A stretch of DNA of 64,000 bases from Rhodocytophaga aerolata (lineage in GTDB: Bacteria > Bacteroidota > Bacteroidia > Cytophagales > 172606-1). Each line of letters begins with the position of its first letter. Within the stretch, counting starts at the first letter, position 1. Below are positions 17,699 through 25,662 of this stretch, one piece after another. The stretch is taken from contig NZ_JAUKPO010000008.1 in the NCBI RefSeq assembly GCF_030503435.1, positions 124,001 through 188,000 of the forward strand, read 5' to 3'. The position numbers were made by a program, and so were the translations under genes. The notes beneath the pieces were generated by a model. That model saw nothing but the letters and a program-made list of their open reading frames with translations, made no database searches and had not been told where the DNA came from.

Positions 17699-18319
17699 GT
17701 GGAAAACAAAATCACTTTCACAATAAAAGTACTAGTAGTAATATTTATTTTAGGTTGTATCCCTCCTGCAATCTTGAGCAATATCGAACCCAGAAGTATA
17801 TTAGCTCAGTTGCTTATGAGTGGTTTATTACCCTTAACTGCTATAATATTTTTGATGGTTTGTGTATTTTTAATAGTGGTATTGAGCTTATTTAAAGGTA
17901 AAATTTTTGAAGGGCTTTTAGTGATAAGTGTGGCGGCAATTACATTCCTATTTTTTGTTTTTTTTGCTGCTTTAGGTTATGGGGAAATTGGTATCTTCAA
18001 GCAAGATAGAATTATATACACTTCTATAAAAGACTCAAAGAAAAAACTTATAGTTCAGTATTATGAAGTTGGAGTGACTGGGAATCCACGATGGCGAACC
18101 ATCATAGTTCATAATCAGAGAGCAAATTTCAGAAAGTATGAAGAATTATCGTTGGATTTTCATGCAATTGCCGGACAAGAAATGTCTGTTATAGGAGATG
18201 GCCATATCAATTATTCATTACTTCCCAAAAGTATAGGCCTATTTAAAGAGGAGAGATTTATCCTCGAAAGTGTGTGGCTATTTAGTGGGGAAATAATAAC
18301 TAAGAAGAGTGAAATTTAA
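17699..18319 (+). CDS. Hypothetical membrane protein
   Basis: A 206-residue protein beginning at GTG with MENKITF. Three hydrophobic stretches (about 8-26, 38-65, 72-95) are followed by a soluble domain of about 110 residues (KKLIVQYYEVGVTGNPRW). The reading frame is visibly more AT-rich than its neighbours and uses AT-rich codons (ATA, TTA, AGA) freely, so it may be an acquired gene. No family recognised. It is convergent with crtB with only 11 bases between stops and no hairpin in that gap. Confidence 0.6.
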   Translation: MENKITFTIKVLVVIFILGCIPPAILSNIEPRSILAQLLMSGLLPLTAIIFLMVCVFLIVVLSLFKGKIFEGLLVISVAAITFLFFVFFAALGYGEIGIFKQDRIIYTSIKDSKKKLIVQYYEVGVTGNPRWRTIIVHNQRANFRKYEELSLDFHAIAGQEMSVIGDGHINYSLLPKSIGLFKEERFILESVWLFSGEIITKKSEI

Positions 18320-18330
18320 CTACTTATGCG

Positions 18331-19164
18331 CTACATAAAATTCAGCTTATGTTTGAAGTAGGTTTGAATAAGAATAGCTAGTTTCTGGTTGTCTGGTACG
18401 CGGATTCTTTCTTGCAGGACTTTAGAAGCAGGTAGACTTTTTATTTTGTTGAACAACGACACATAATACATATAGGCCAGGTATACGCCCCATTTGGCCC
18501 CATTTGGCAACCGGATAATTCCCTCGTAAGCAGCATCAAAATCATTCTGAATATCCTGCTCAATAGCGGTTTTGGCATCTCCATTGAAGGCTTCAAAATT
18601 TACTCCCGGAAAATAGATGCGGCCTCTTTCATAATAATCGCTTTTAATATCTCGTAAGAAGTTTACTTTCTGGAAGGCAGCACCTAGGCGGCGGGCGGGT
18701 TCTTTTAACTTTTCGTATTCTTCTTTATTGCCTTCGCAAAACACACACAAGCACATCAGCCCTACCACTTCCGCCGACCCATAGATATATTCCTCATAGC
18801 CACCGGAGTTGTATTCACTAAAATACAAATCCATTTCCATGCTCTTCAAAAAAGCTTCAATCAGCTCATGACTAATATCATACTCATTTACAACTAGCTG
18901 GAAGGAATTTAATACCGGATTCAGACTAATTTTATCTGTTATGGCCTTATACGTGTCTTTCTTGAAGCAATCCAGCAATTCTTTCTTATTGTGGTTATGA
19001 AAGGTATCTACTATTTCATCGGCATACCGCACAAATCCATAAATTGCATAGATTGGAAAGTGAAACTTCTTATCCAGCGTTTTAATCCCTAAGGTAAAAG
19101 AGGTACTGTAGTTCTGTGTAATGAGCTTACTACATTGAAGCGTAGTCTGGTTGTATAAATCCAT
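18331..19164 (-). CDS. crtB: Phytoene synthase CrtB
   Basis: A 277-residue squalene/phytoene synthase family enzyme that would condense two geranylgeranyl diphosphates to phytoene. The two aspartate-rich motifs are present: DEIVD in VRYADEIVD near residue 50 and DIKSDYYERGRIYFP near 165-180. YSTSFTLGIKTL at the N terminus is typical. The ATG at 19164 (MDLYNQT) is preferred to the TTG at 19179 or ATG at 19173 because family members start there. It follows crtI by 131 bases on the same strand and is probably in one transcription unit with it. Confidence 0.92.
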   Translation of the reverse strand: MDLYNQTTLQCSKLITQNYSTSFTLGIKTLDKKFHFPIYAIYGFVRYADEIVDTFHNHNKKELLDCFKKDTYKAITDKISLNPVLNSFQLVVNEYDISHELIEAFLKSMEMDLYFSEYNSGGYEEYIYGSAEVVGLMCLCVFCEGNKEEYEKLKEPARRLGAAFQKVNFLRDIKSDYYERGRIYFPGVNFEAFNGDAKTAIEQDIQNDFDAAYEGIIRLPNGAKWGVYLAYMYYVSLFNKIKSLPASKVLQERIRVPDNQKLAILIQTYFKHKLNFM

Positions 19165-19295
19165 AGAGAGCATAGGCAAGGTTACTTAGGTCTGAAATGT
19201 AGATGTTTAAAGTATACGGCTTAACTACAGGTGCACTCGAAAGTCGCTAATTTCATTAACCAGTATTTGGAAAATATGTTTTAATATGGAAAGAA

Positions 19296-20774
19296 TTAGC
19301 TAAATTCTTTTTGCACTTCGCCAGCCACTACCTGCCCTGAAATGAGTGAAGGAGGCACACCGGGCCCCGGTACCGTAAGCTGCCCGGTAAAATATAAGTT
19401 TTTTACCTTTTTGCTTTTCAGGGATGGTTTTAAAATAGCTGTTTGCATTAACGTATTAGCCAGGCCATATGCATTGCCTTTAAAGGCGTGGTAATCTTGC
19501 TTAAAATCTGCATGGGCATAACTCCGCTTAAATACCACATGTTCCTGTACAGATTGGCCCGTCAGGTTTTCCAATCGCTGCATCACCATCTGATAGTATT
19601 TTTCCCGTACTTCCGCAGTATCTTGTAAATCTGGAGCCACCGGAATAAGAATGAATAAGTTTTCACACCCTTCCGGAGCCACACTGCTGTCGGTTATGGA
19701 AGGAGCCGACACATAAAATAAGGGTTTAGATGGCCATTGGGGACTCTCGTATATTTCCTTCGCATGATCTTTAAAATCTTCATCAAAGAACAGGTTGTGA
19801 TGGCGCAGGTTCTTTAACCGCTTGTTGACACCCAGATAAAAGATAAGGGAAGAGGGAGCCATTACCCGTTTATCCCAATACTCTTCTGTATAGTTCCGCA
19901 GATCTTTTGTTAACAAATCATATTCAACATGGTGGTAATCGGCTCCGGCTACCACTATATCAGCTTCATATTGGCCCTTGCTGGTAACTACCCGGCGTGC
20001 CTGCCCATTCTCTACTATAATTTTACTTACTGGTTCGGCATACCTGAACTTTACGCCTTTTTCCTCCGCAACTTTAACCATTCCTTCCACAATCTGATGC
20101 ATACCTCCCATAGGATACCAGGTACCTAAACTTATATCAGCATAGTTCATCAGGCTGTATAGCGCAGGTGTATTTTCCGGTAATGCTCCTAAAAAAAGAA
20201 TGGGAAACTCAATTAATTGCAGAATCTTTTTGTGATGGAAAAACTTGCGGATATGACTTGAAAAAGACTGAAATACATCTAACCGGAGTACATCTACCAA
20301 TAATTTCAGGTCAATAAACTCTGTCAGCGAACGGCTGGGCTTGTATACCAGATCGTTAATTCCTACCTGATATTTATAGGCGGCCTGGGCCAGAAACTTC
20401 TCCAGCATCTTGCTGCTTCCTGGCTCCAGCGACTCAAATAATGCATTAATCTCAGTCATACGGGCCGGAATATCCAGCAGGTCATCTTTTCCAAAAAATA
20501 CCCGGTAGGAAGGATCTAGGCGCACCAGCTGATAATAGTCCGCTGTTTTCTTTCCAAACTTGTCAAAATAGGCATCAAACACATCAGGCATCCAATACCA
20601 GCTAGGCCCCATATCAAAAGTAAAACCTTTGTCTTTGAACACTCTGGCCCGGCCACCTGGGCTTTCATTTTTTTCCAGCACCTCTACTTCAAATAGCCCT
20701 GTAGCAGCAAGGCTGGTGGCAGCAGCCAATCCGGCGAACCCTGAACCAATAACTAATACTTTCTTCTTTGCCAT
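19296..20774 (-). CDS. crtI: Phytoene desaturase CrtI
   Basis: A 492-residue FAD enzyme that introduces double bonds into phytoene to give lycopene-type carotenoids. The dinucleotide-binding motif VIGSGFAGLAAA (8-19) and the adjacent ESPGGRARVF are at the N terminus; the C-terminal CrtI signature YFTGQLTVPGPGVPPSLISGQ region lies at about residues 463-483. Length is normal. Transcribed toward crtB. Lycopene cyclase and hydroxylase genes usually found with this pair in related genomes are not in the window. Confidence 0.93.
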   Translation of the reverse strand: MAKKKVLVIGSGFAGLAAATSLAATGLFEVEVLEKNESPGGRARVFKDKGFTFDMGPSWYWMPDVFDAYFDKFGKKTADYYQLVRLDPSYRVFFGKDDLLDIPARMTEINALFESLEPGSSKMLEKFLAQAAYKYQVGINDLVYKPSRSLTEFIDLKLLVDVLRLDVFQSFSSHIRKFFHHKKILQLIEFPILFLGALPENTPALYSLMNYADISLGTWYPMGGMHQIVEGMVKVAEEKGVKFRYAEPVSKIIVENGQARRVVTSKGQYEADIVVAGADYHHVEYDLLTKDLRNYTEEYWDKRVMAPSSLIFYLGVNKRLKNLRHHNLFFDEDFKDHAKEIYESPQWPSKPLFYVSAPSITDSSVAPEGCENLFILIPVAPDLQDTAEVREKYYQMVMQRLENLTGQSVQEHVVFKRSYAHADFKQDYHAFKGNAYGLANTLMQTAILKPSLKSKKVKNLYFTGQLTVPGPGVPPSLISGQVVAGEVQKEFS

Positions 20775-20849
20775 ACACTAATCTGTTCTACAGGACTGCT
20801 CAATGCGTATTTAAAATAAAATTTTATGTCAGGTTTCCGGACCATCTCT

Positions 20850-20880
20850 CCAAGATATCGCTCTAGAATTAATATCAAAG
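20850..20880 (-). promoter_or_regulatory. Candidate promoter for crtI
   Basis: On the minus strand TTG is followed after 18 bases by TATCTTGG, one mismatch from the Bacteroidota -7 element TAnnTTTG. It sits about 75 bases before the crtI start. Pattern match only. Confidence 0.35.
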
Positions 20881-20984
20881 CATTTAATATAATAATCTAG
20901 CGTACAGGGATTATTTAATTTATGTATTAGGTTACATAAACCCATCTAATTTATCTGTGCTCTGGTAATTTACCTTTCTGATTG

Positions 20985-21026
20985 CCTAAAAACGAAACTT
21001 CCTAAACAGCGCAATGTTTAGGAAGT
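20985..21026 (-). terminator. Terminator of the sigma factor gene
   Basis: Perfect 11-bp arms ACTTCCTAAAC and GTTTAGGAAGT with an 8-base loop; read on the minus strand it is followed by TTTCGTTTTTAG. It lies about 36 bases beyond the sigma gene stop and separates it from crtI. Confidence 0.8.
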
Positions 21027-21061
21027 AACCAGTTTAATTTAGGCCGATGCAAAAGTGTATA

Positions 21062-21574
21062 TTAATAGCTATAGGAATAATTCTGCAGCATATCCTTTAA
21101 TTCCTTTCTGGCAATGTGAATTCTGTTTTTTACCGTTCCAATTGGTATGTTAAGTTTCTCAGCAATCTCATGATACTTAAATCCTCTGAAATGCATGATA
21201 AAAGGAGTACGGTATACATCATCCAAGCTCTTCATCGCCCTACTGATGTCGTCCAGGGTAAAGCTGGAATACGCCAGGTTATCGGTGATGTTGTCCATTG
21301 AATTAATGTAATGCAGATTGCTGGTAGTATCAATGAACGTTTTCTTTCTTACTAAGCGCTGATAGTTTGTAATAAAGGTGTTCTTCATGATGGTATACAA
21401 CCATGCTTTTAAATTAGTACCCTCTGCAAACTTATCACGGTTGGTAAATGCCTTCAGCAAGGTTTCCTGAAGTAAATCATTCGCATCTTCTCCATCCTTA
21501 GTCAATCTTAGCGCAAAAGGCCTAAGAGACTTGGATATCTTATTAATTGAATACGTAAACTCTAATGCTGTCAT
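21062..21574 (-). CDS. ECF-type RNA polymerase sigma factor
   Basis: About 170 residues with sigma region 2 (DANDLLQETLLKAF, NLKAWLYTIMKNTF) and region 4 helix-turn-helix (YHEIAEKLNIPIGTVKNRI). A longer frame to a TTG at 21628 exists, but the ATG at 21574 (MTALEFTYSI) matches the start usual for this family and is preceded at a suitable distance by a promoter-like element. No anti-sigma gene is adjacent. It is divergently isolated upstream of crtI-crtB with a terminator in between; in related Cytophagales such a sigma gene commonly accompanies carotenoid genes, so light- or stress-linked control is possible. Confidence 0.88.
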   Translation of the reverse strand: MTALEFTYSINKISKSLRPFALRLTKDGEDANDLLQETLLKAFTNRDKFAEGTNLKAWLYTIMKNTFITNYQRLVRKKTFIDTTSNLHYINSMDNITDNLAYSSFTLDDISRAMKSLDDVYRTPFIMHFRGFKYHEIAEKLNIPIGTVKNRIHIARKELKDMLQNYSYSY

Positions 21575-21586
21575 ACCCTTATGCGT

Positions 21587-21807
21587 TTTGTTTAACCAAA
21601 TATACAAATTATTAAACGAAATTTCCAAACTTTGTTTAATGTTTATTGAAAAAACTTTAACAAAAATAATTAACTATCGCTGTTAATAAACAGATTAATA
21701 TAACAAATTTTATCTTTGTACTATTTACAGAGACAAAACACAATATAATGATTGTAATTTAGCAGGACAACTTTGTTTAACTGAAATATGCTAATATTAA
21801 ACAAAGT
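21587..21807. promoter_or_regulatory. Repeated TTTGTTTAA boxes, including a perfect 11-bp inverted repeat
   Basis: The 9-mer TTTGTTTAA occurs at 21587, 21631 and 21772, and inverted at 21797-21805. The last two are part of a perfect inverted repeat, ACTTTGTTTAA (21770-21780) and TTAAACAAAGT (21797-21807), with a 16-base spacer; the full 11-mer is repeated at 21629-21639. A plus-strand TATCTTTG (21711-21718) lies among them but no plus-strand gene follows. The region is the 5' side of the sigma gene and the rest of the 21575-22087 gap holds no gene I can support. Confidence 0.5.
21597..21629 (-). promoter_or_regulatory. Candidate promoter of the sigma factor gene
   Basis: Read on the minus strand, TTTG is followed after 21 bases by TATATTTG, matching TAnnTTTG, about 22 bases ahead of the ATG at 21574. 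The downstream position supports the shorter gene start. Confidence 0.5.
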
Positions 21808-22030
21808 AAATTGACCTAAAGATTTTTAAAGGGAGTATTTTTATTGAAGCTTTGTTGTACAGAAATGGGTTGTTGTATCTGTCTAAAGGATAAACGTACA
21901 CCTATTTACCAGTTGCCACATGTAATGGCTTATCAGATTATGTTATTGTAGACGTATACGCAAATTCTATTTATTAGATAAGTATTATTTTATAATACCT
22001 GAAAAATTTACCTGGCTACAAGCTGAGACA

Positions 22031-22065
22031 AATAAAAAGCGCTTATATTATTAATATAAGCGCTT
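22031..22065 (-). terminator. Terminator of the NDP-sugar dehydratase gene
   Basis: A palindrome with 14-bp arms, AAGCGCTTATATTA and TAATATAAGCGCTT, around one base; on the minus strand it is followed by TTTATT. It starts about 23 bases after the stop of the gene ending at 22088. Confidence 0.75.
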
Positions 22066-22087
22066 CTGCTAGGCATCACTAGTATCT

Positions 22088-24028
22088 TTACTCAACCATC
22101 TCCTGCGGTTTGTCTAGTTTTTCATAGATGGAATTTTTGCTGATGTATTCAGGCACAATCTTTTTCATACTCATAATAATAGCTTCATTATTGTGTAGAG
22201 TAAGCAGTGTAGACAAATCGAATATCTGTTCTTTAATGAGTGCAAAACTATAATTACGGGTTTTGGCAATTAATATCTGCGGATGGTGGGTTGGCTTGGT
22301 ATTTTCTTCATTACTTAGCAGTTCCTCATACAATTTTTCTCCCGGACGCAATCCCGTATAAATCAACTGTATATCTTTACCTAATGTTAAGCCTGAAAGT
22401 TTTATCATTTTTTTAGCCAGATCTACTATTTTGATAGACTTGCCCATATCAAACAAAAATATTTCCCCACCTTCACCGATACTGCCTGCTTCCAGCACCA
22501 GCTGGCAGGCCTCGGGTATGGTCATAAAGTAACGGGTAATTTCCGGATGAGTAACTGTAACCGGGCCTCCCTGAGCTATTTGCTTCCGGAAACGGGGTAT
22601 TACGGATCCATTCGAACCCAGCACATTGCCAAAACGGGTGGTTATAAACCTGGTATTTTGTATGGGGCTACCATCATCTATACTAGCTAGTTCATTATTA
22701 AGAGATTGGGTGTATATCTCCGCAATACGTTTGGAAGCTCCCATTACGCTTGTTGGGTTAACCGCCTTATCAGTAGAGATCATAATAAATTTCTCTACAC
22801 TATATTTAGCGGATAAATCGGCTAGTATTTTGGTTCCCAGAATATTTACAATTACAGCTTCGGCAGGGTTTTCTTCCATAACTGGCACATGCTTGTAGGC
22901 AGCCGCATGAAAAACAATATCAGGCTTAAACTTCCGGAAAAGTTTCTCCATCCGGCTACCGTTAGTGATATTGCATAGCCTCATTTGGTAATTAATCTTA
23001 TAAGGCAGCTCGGAAAGTTCTAGTTCCAGGTCGTACAAAGCAGACTCGGCCTGGTCTATCAGAATCATGTTCTTAGGAGAGAAGAGAAGGATCTGCCGGG
23101 TAAGTTCACTGCCAATGGAACCAGCAGCTCCCGTAATCATAATCGTTTTTCCTTCAATTTCCTGTTTAATTCGGGTTTTATCCAGTTGTATAGGAGCCCT
23201 GCCTAATACATCTTCAATATTTACATCTTTAATCTGCTTCAGGCTCAACTCTCCATTAATCCACTTCTGTACCGGCGGAATGCTACGGGCCTGTATACCA
23301 AATGCCAGACAAGTATCTATTACCTCTTTCTTTTTTTCAGGTGACAGATCCTGGATGGCAATAATGAGCACTTCTACTTTCTTTTGATTGATGAGTCTGA
23401 CAAGATTCTCATTATTATTCTGATAGATATGAATCCCATCAATAGTGTTCCGTACTTTTCCGGGGTCATCGTCCAGAAAAGCGACTACATTCATATTGTT
23501 ATCTTTGTCCTGGGAAATAGTTTTTTTTGTAATAACCCCTGCTTCTCCGGCCCCATAAATGATAATGTTTACTTTCTTCTGGCTATGGCTCTGGTTTTTC
23601 CATTCAAAGTAAAGAATCTTGGCCAGGATGCGTATGGCACACATACATAACATAGACACACAATAATCAATAATAAGAACAGAAACCGGTATGATATAGG
23701 CGTCTTTTAAATAATAATGGAGGCTGTTCACCAGGAATATGACCAGGAAACTAAAACTAAGCGCCTGAAATATTCTTTTGGCATCTTCTACACTGGTATA
23801 TTTAATAATACCTGCAAAACTTCCGGTTATGAGAAAAAAGATACTCTTTACGCTGATGGCTAGCAGTAAAGCAATGGATAGATCAATCCAGTTAATAAGT
23901 TCTATTTCAAAGTTTAGCCTTAATAAAAAGGCCAGAACCAAAGATGCCACACATATAAGAACATCAATCTGGAAAATAACCCACCTGGGTGTGTACTTGA
24001 TCAGATTGAATAAAGCGGTCGGTTTCAT
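22088..24028 (-). CDS. Membrane-bound NDP-sugar 4,6-dehydratase (CapD/WbpM/PglF-like)
   Basis: A 646-residue enzyme: four membrane segments (about 17-40, 48-75, 88-105, 110-138), a first Rossmann domain with YGAGEAG (158-164) and a second, catalytic SDR domain with ITGAAGSIGSE (297-307). The active site STDKAVNPTSVMGASK (417-432) has Met428 where most SDR enzymes have Tyr, the arrangement known from WbpM and PglF, with Thr418 and Lys432. It would dehydrate UDP-GlcNAc or a related sugar for capsule, O-antigen or glycan synthesis. No other glycan gene lies next to it; its terminator follows directly, so it is monocistronic. Confidence 0.9.
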   Translation of the reverse strand: MKPTALFNLIKYTPRWVIFQIDVLICVASLVLAFLLRLNFEIELINWIDLSIALLLAISVKSIFFLITGSFAGIIKYTSVEDAKRIFQALSFSFLVIFLVNSLHYYLKDAYIIPVSVLIIDYCVSMLCMCAIRILAKILYFEWKNQSHSQKKVNIIIYGAGEAGVITKKTISQDKDNNMNVVAFLDDDPGKVRNTIDGIHIYQNNNENLVRLINQKKVEVLIIAIQDLSPEKKKEVIDTCLAFGIQARSIPPVQKWINGELSLKQIKDVNIEDVLGRAPIQLDKTRIKQEIEGKTIMITGAAGSIGSELTRQILLFSPKNMILIDQAESALYDLELELSELPYKINYQMRLCNITNGSRMEKLFRKFKPDIVFHAAAYKHVPVMEENPAEAVIVNILGTKILADLSAKYSVEKFIMISTDKAVNPTSVMGASKRIAEIYTQSLNNELASIDDGSPIQNTRFITTRFGNVLGSNGSVIPRFRKQIAQGGPVTVTHPEITRYFMTIPEACQLVLEAGSIGEGGEIFLFDMGKSIKIVDLAKKMIKLSGLTLGKDIQLIYTGLRPGEKLYEELLSNEENTKPTHHPQILIAKTRNYSFALIKEQIFDLSTLLTLHNNEAIIMSMKKIVPEYISKNSIYEKLDKPQEMVE

Positions 24029-24108
24029 AAAGTAATGAGCGGATTATATAGCTTAATGTGCAAAAGAGGCTAATTAAACCCTATGCTTGCCTGGAAATAA
24101 TTTAGATG

Positions 24109-24984
24109 TTAACGTATGCTGCCAACTTCTACACCCGGGCTTATTTTTTTCACCAGACCTTGCAACACTTTGCCAGGCCCACATTCAATAAAGGTAGTGG
24201 CCCCATCTTTTACCATATTTTGCACGGACTGTGTCCAGCGGACAGGTTCTGTTAACTGGGCAATCAGATTGGCCTTAATGGTTTCTATGTTGGTAGAAGG
24301 CTGAGCATTCACATTCTGGTAGATAGGACAACGAGGTGCCGAAAAAGTAGTTCTCTCTATAGCCTTTGCCAGTTTTTCACGCGCTGGCTCCATCAAAGGA
24401 GAATGGAAGGCACCTCCTACTGGCAATGGCAATGCACGCTTAGCACCTGCCTCTTTCAACCTGGCGCACGCTATTTCAATGCCTTTAATACTTCCCGAAA
24501 TAACCAGCTGACCCGGACAGTTATAATTCGCTGCTACAACTACTTCATCTATCTGGGCACAAACTTGTTCCACTTTCTCGTCTTCCAATCCAAGTATGGC
24601 AGCCATCGTAGAGGGGTTCATTTCACAGGCTTCCTGCATAGCCGATGCCCGCTGGGCCACTAAAAGCAATCCATCTTCAAAGGAAAGGGCTTTGCTGGCA
24701 ACCAGAGCAGAAAATTCACCTAATGAATGACCGGCAACCATTTGCGGTTCAAAATTTTCAGAAATAGCCGCCAGGATAACCGAGTGTAAAAAGATAGCAG
24801 GTTGGGTTACATTAGTTTGTTTCAATTCTTCTTCGGTGCCTTGAAACATGACTCTGGTAATATCAAATTTTAGTAGCTGATTTGCCTTTTCAAACAAGCT
24901 TTTTGCTTTGTCAGATTCTTCAAACAGCTCTTTTCCCATACCCGGAAATTGTGAACCTTGCCCAGGAAAAATATATGCTTTCAT
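24109..24984 (-). CDS. fabD: Malonyl-CoA:ACP transacylase FabD
   Basis: A 291-residue acyltransferase that loads malonyl groups on acyl carrier protein for fatty acid synthesis. Nucleophile Ser87 in GHSLGEFSAL, the substrate-binding Arg112 in QRASAMQ, and His194 in GAFHSPLM are in place. FPGQGSQ at the N terminus and ECGPGKVLQGL at the C terminus are standard. Other fab genes are not adjacent. Start ATG at 24984 fits the family exactly. Confidence 0.94.
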   Translation of the reverse strand: MKAYIFPGQGSQFPGMGKELFEESDKAKSLFEKANQLLKFDITRVMFQGTEEELKQTNVTQPAIFLHSVILAAISENFEPQMVAGHSLGEFSALVASKALSFEDGLLLVAQRASAMQEACEMNPSTMAAILGLEDEKVEQVCAQIDEVVVAANYNCPGQLVISGSIKGIEIACARLKEAGAKRALPLPVGGAFHSPLMEPAREKLAKAIERTTFSAPRCPIYQNVNAQPSTNIETIKANLIAQLTEPVRWTQSVQNMVKDGATTFIECGPGKVLQGLVKKISPGVEVGSIR

Positions 24985-25114
24985 TACAACAGGTGGTTTT
25001 AGGTTGGTAAATTTAGTAATTACAGTCTAAAAAGTAAGTAGTTGTCCCACTTTTATACCAGAAGGTTACGTAATGAATCTGTTACATACCTAGTATCAAC
25101 TAGTTACTAAACTA

Positions 25115-25507
25115 TTATAGGAATTTCTGCCGGAGCTGCGGGGTAGGAATACGGCAGGTTTCAGACTTGCCAAAAAGTTTATACCGGTTTTTAGCCAGTA
25201 AATCATAGAAGGTATCTAGTATAAACGATGGCAACAGGTTAAATATAGACAGGACAGGCCATAAGCCATTTAAGTCTTTTACAATTTCCAGAGCTGCAGC
25301 AGACTTTTTATACACCTTACCATTTTTAATCAATACCACACTATCCAGGGAATTTGTATCTGGCACCTGGTATTGCTGAAGCAGTTTCCGGCCTATTTCT
25401 GATTGCAAAGAGGCAAAGCTGAACTGGTTTCGGCTGTCCCGGTCAATTATAAAATTGATACTGGCGTTGCAAAAATTACAAACTCCATCAAAAAGGATTA
25501 TATGCAT
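25115..25507 (-). CDS. DCC-family thiol-disulfide oxidoreductase-like protein (DUF393)
   Basis: A 130-residue thioredoxin-like protein. FDGVCNFCNASINFI (6-20) carries the Cys10-x-x-Cys13 pair after DG, the mark of the DCC family, and the remainder (FASLQSEIGRKLL, LWPVLSIFNLLP) fits as well. Family members are presumed redox proteins without a defined partner. Single gene between fabD and the large exported proteins, all on the minus strand but with gaps over 100 bases. Confidence 0.87.
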   Translation of the reverse strand: MHIILFDGVCNFCNASINFIIDRDSRNQFSFASLQSEIGRKLLQQYQVPDTNSLDSVVLIKNGKVYKKSAAALEIVKDLNGLWPVLSIFNLLPSFILDTFYDLLAKNRYKLFGKSETCRIPTPQLRQKFL

Positions 25508-25662
25508 CGTATATAAATTAAATCAGTGAAGAATAAATGCCTCTGGGCAAATTGCAAACTTCTTTCTCTTAAACGTGAATTAAGTACAGAAGGTATACTC
25601 CGTATAACAAGCTATTCTAAATTTACATTCAGTTGCCTGATCGCTATATTTAATCCCTATAT

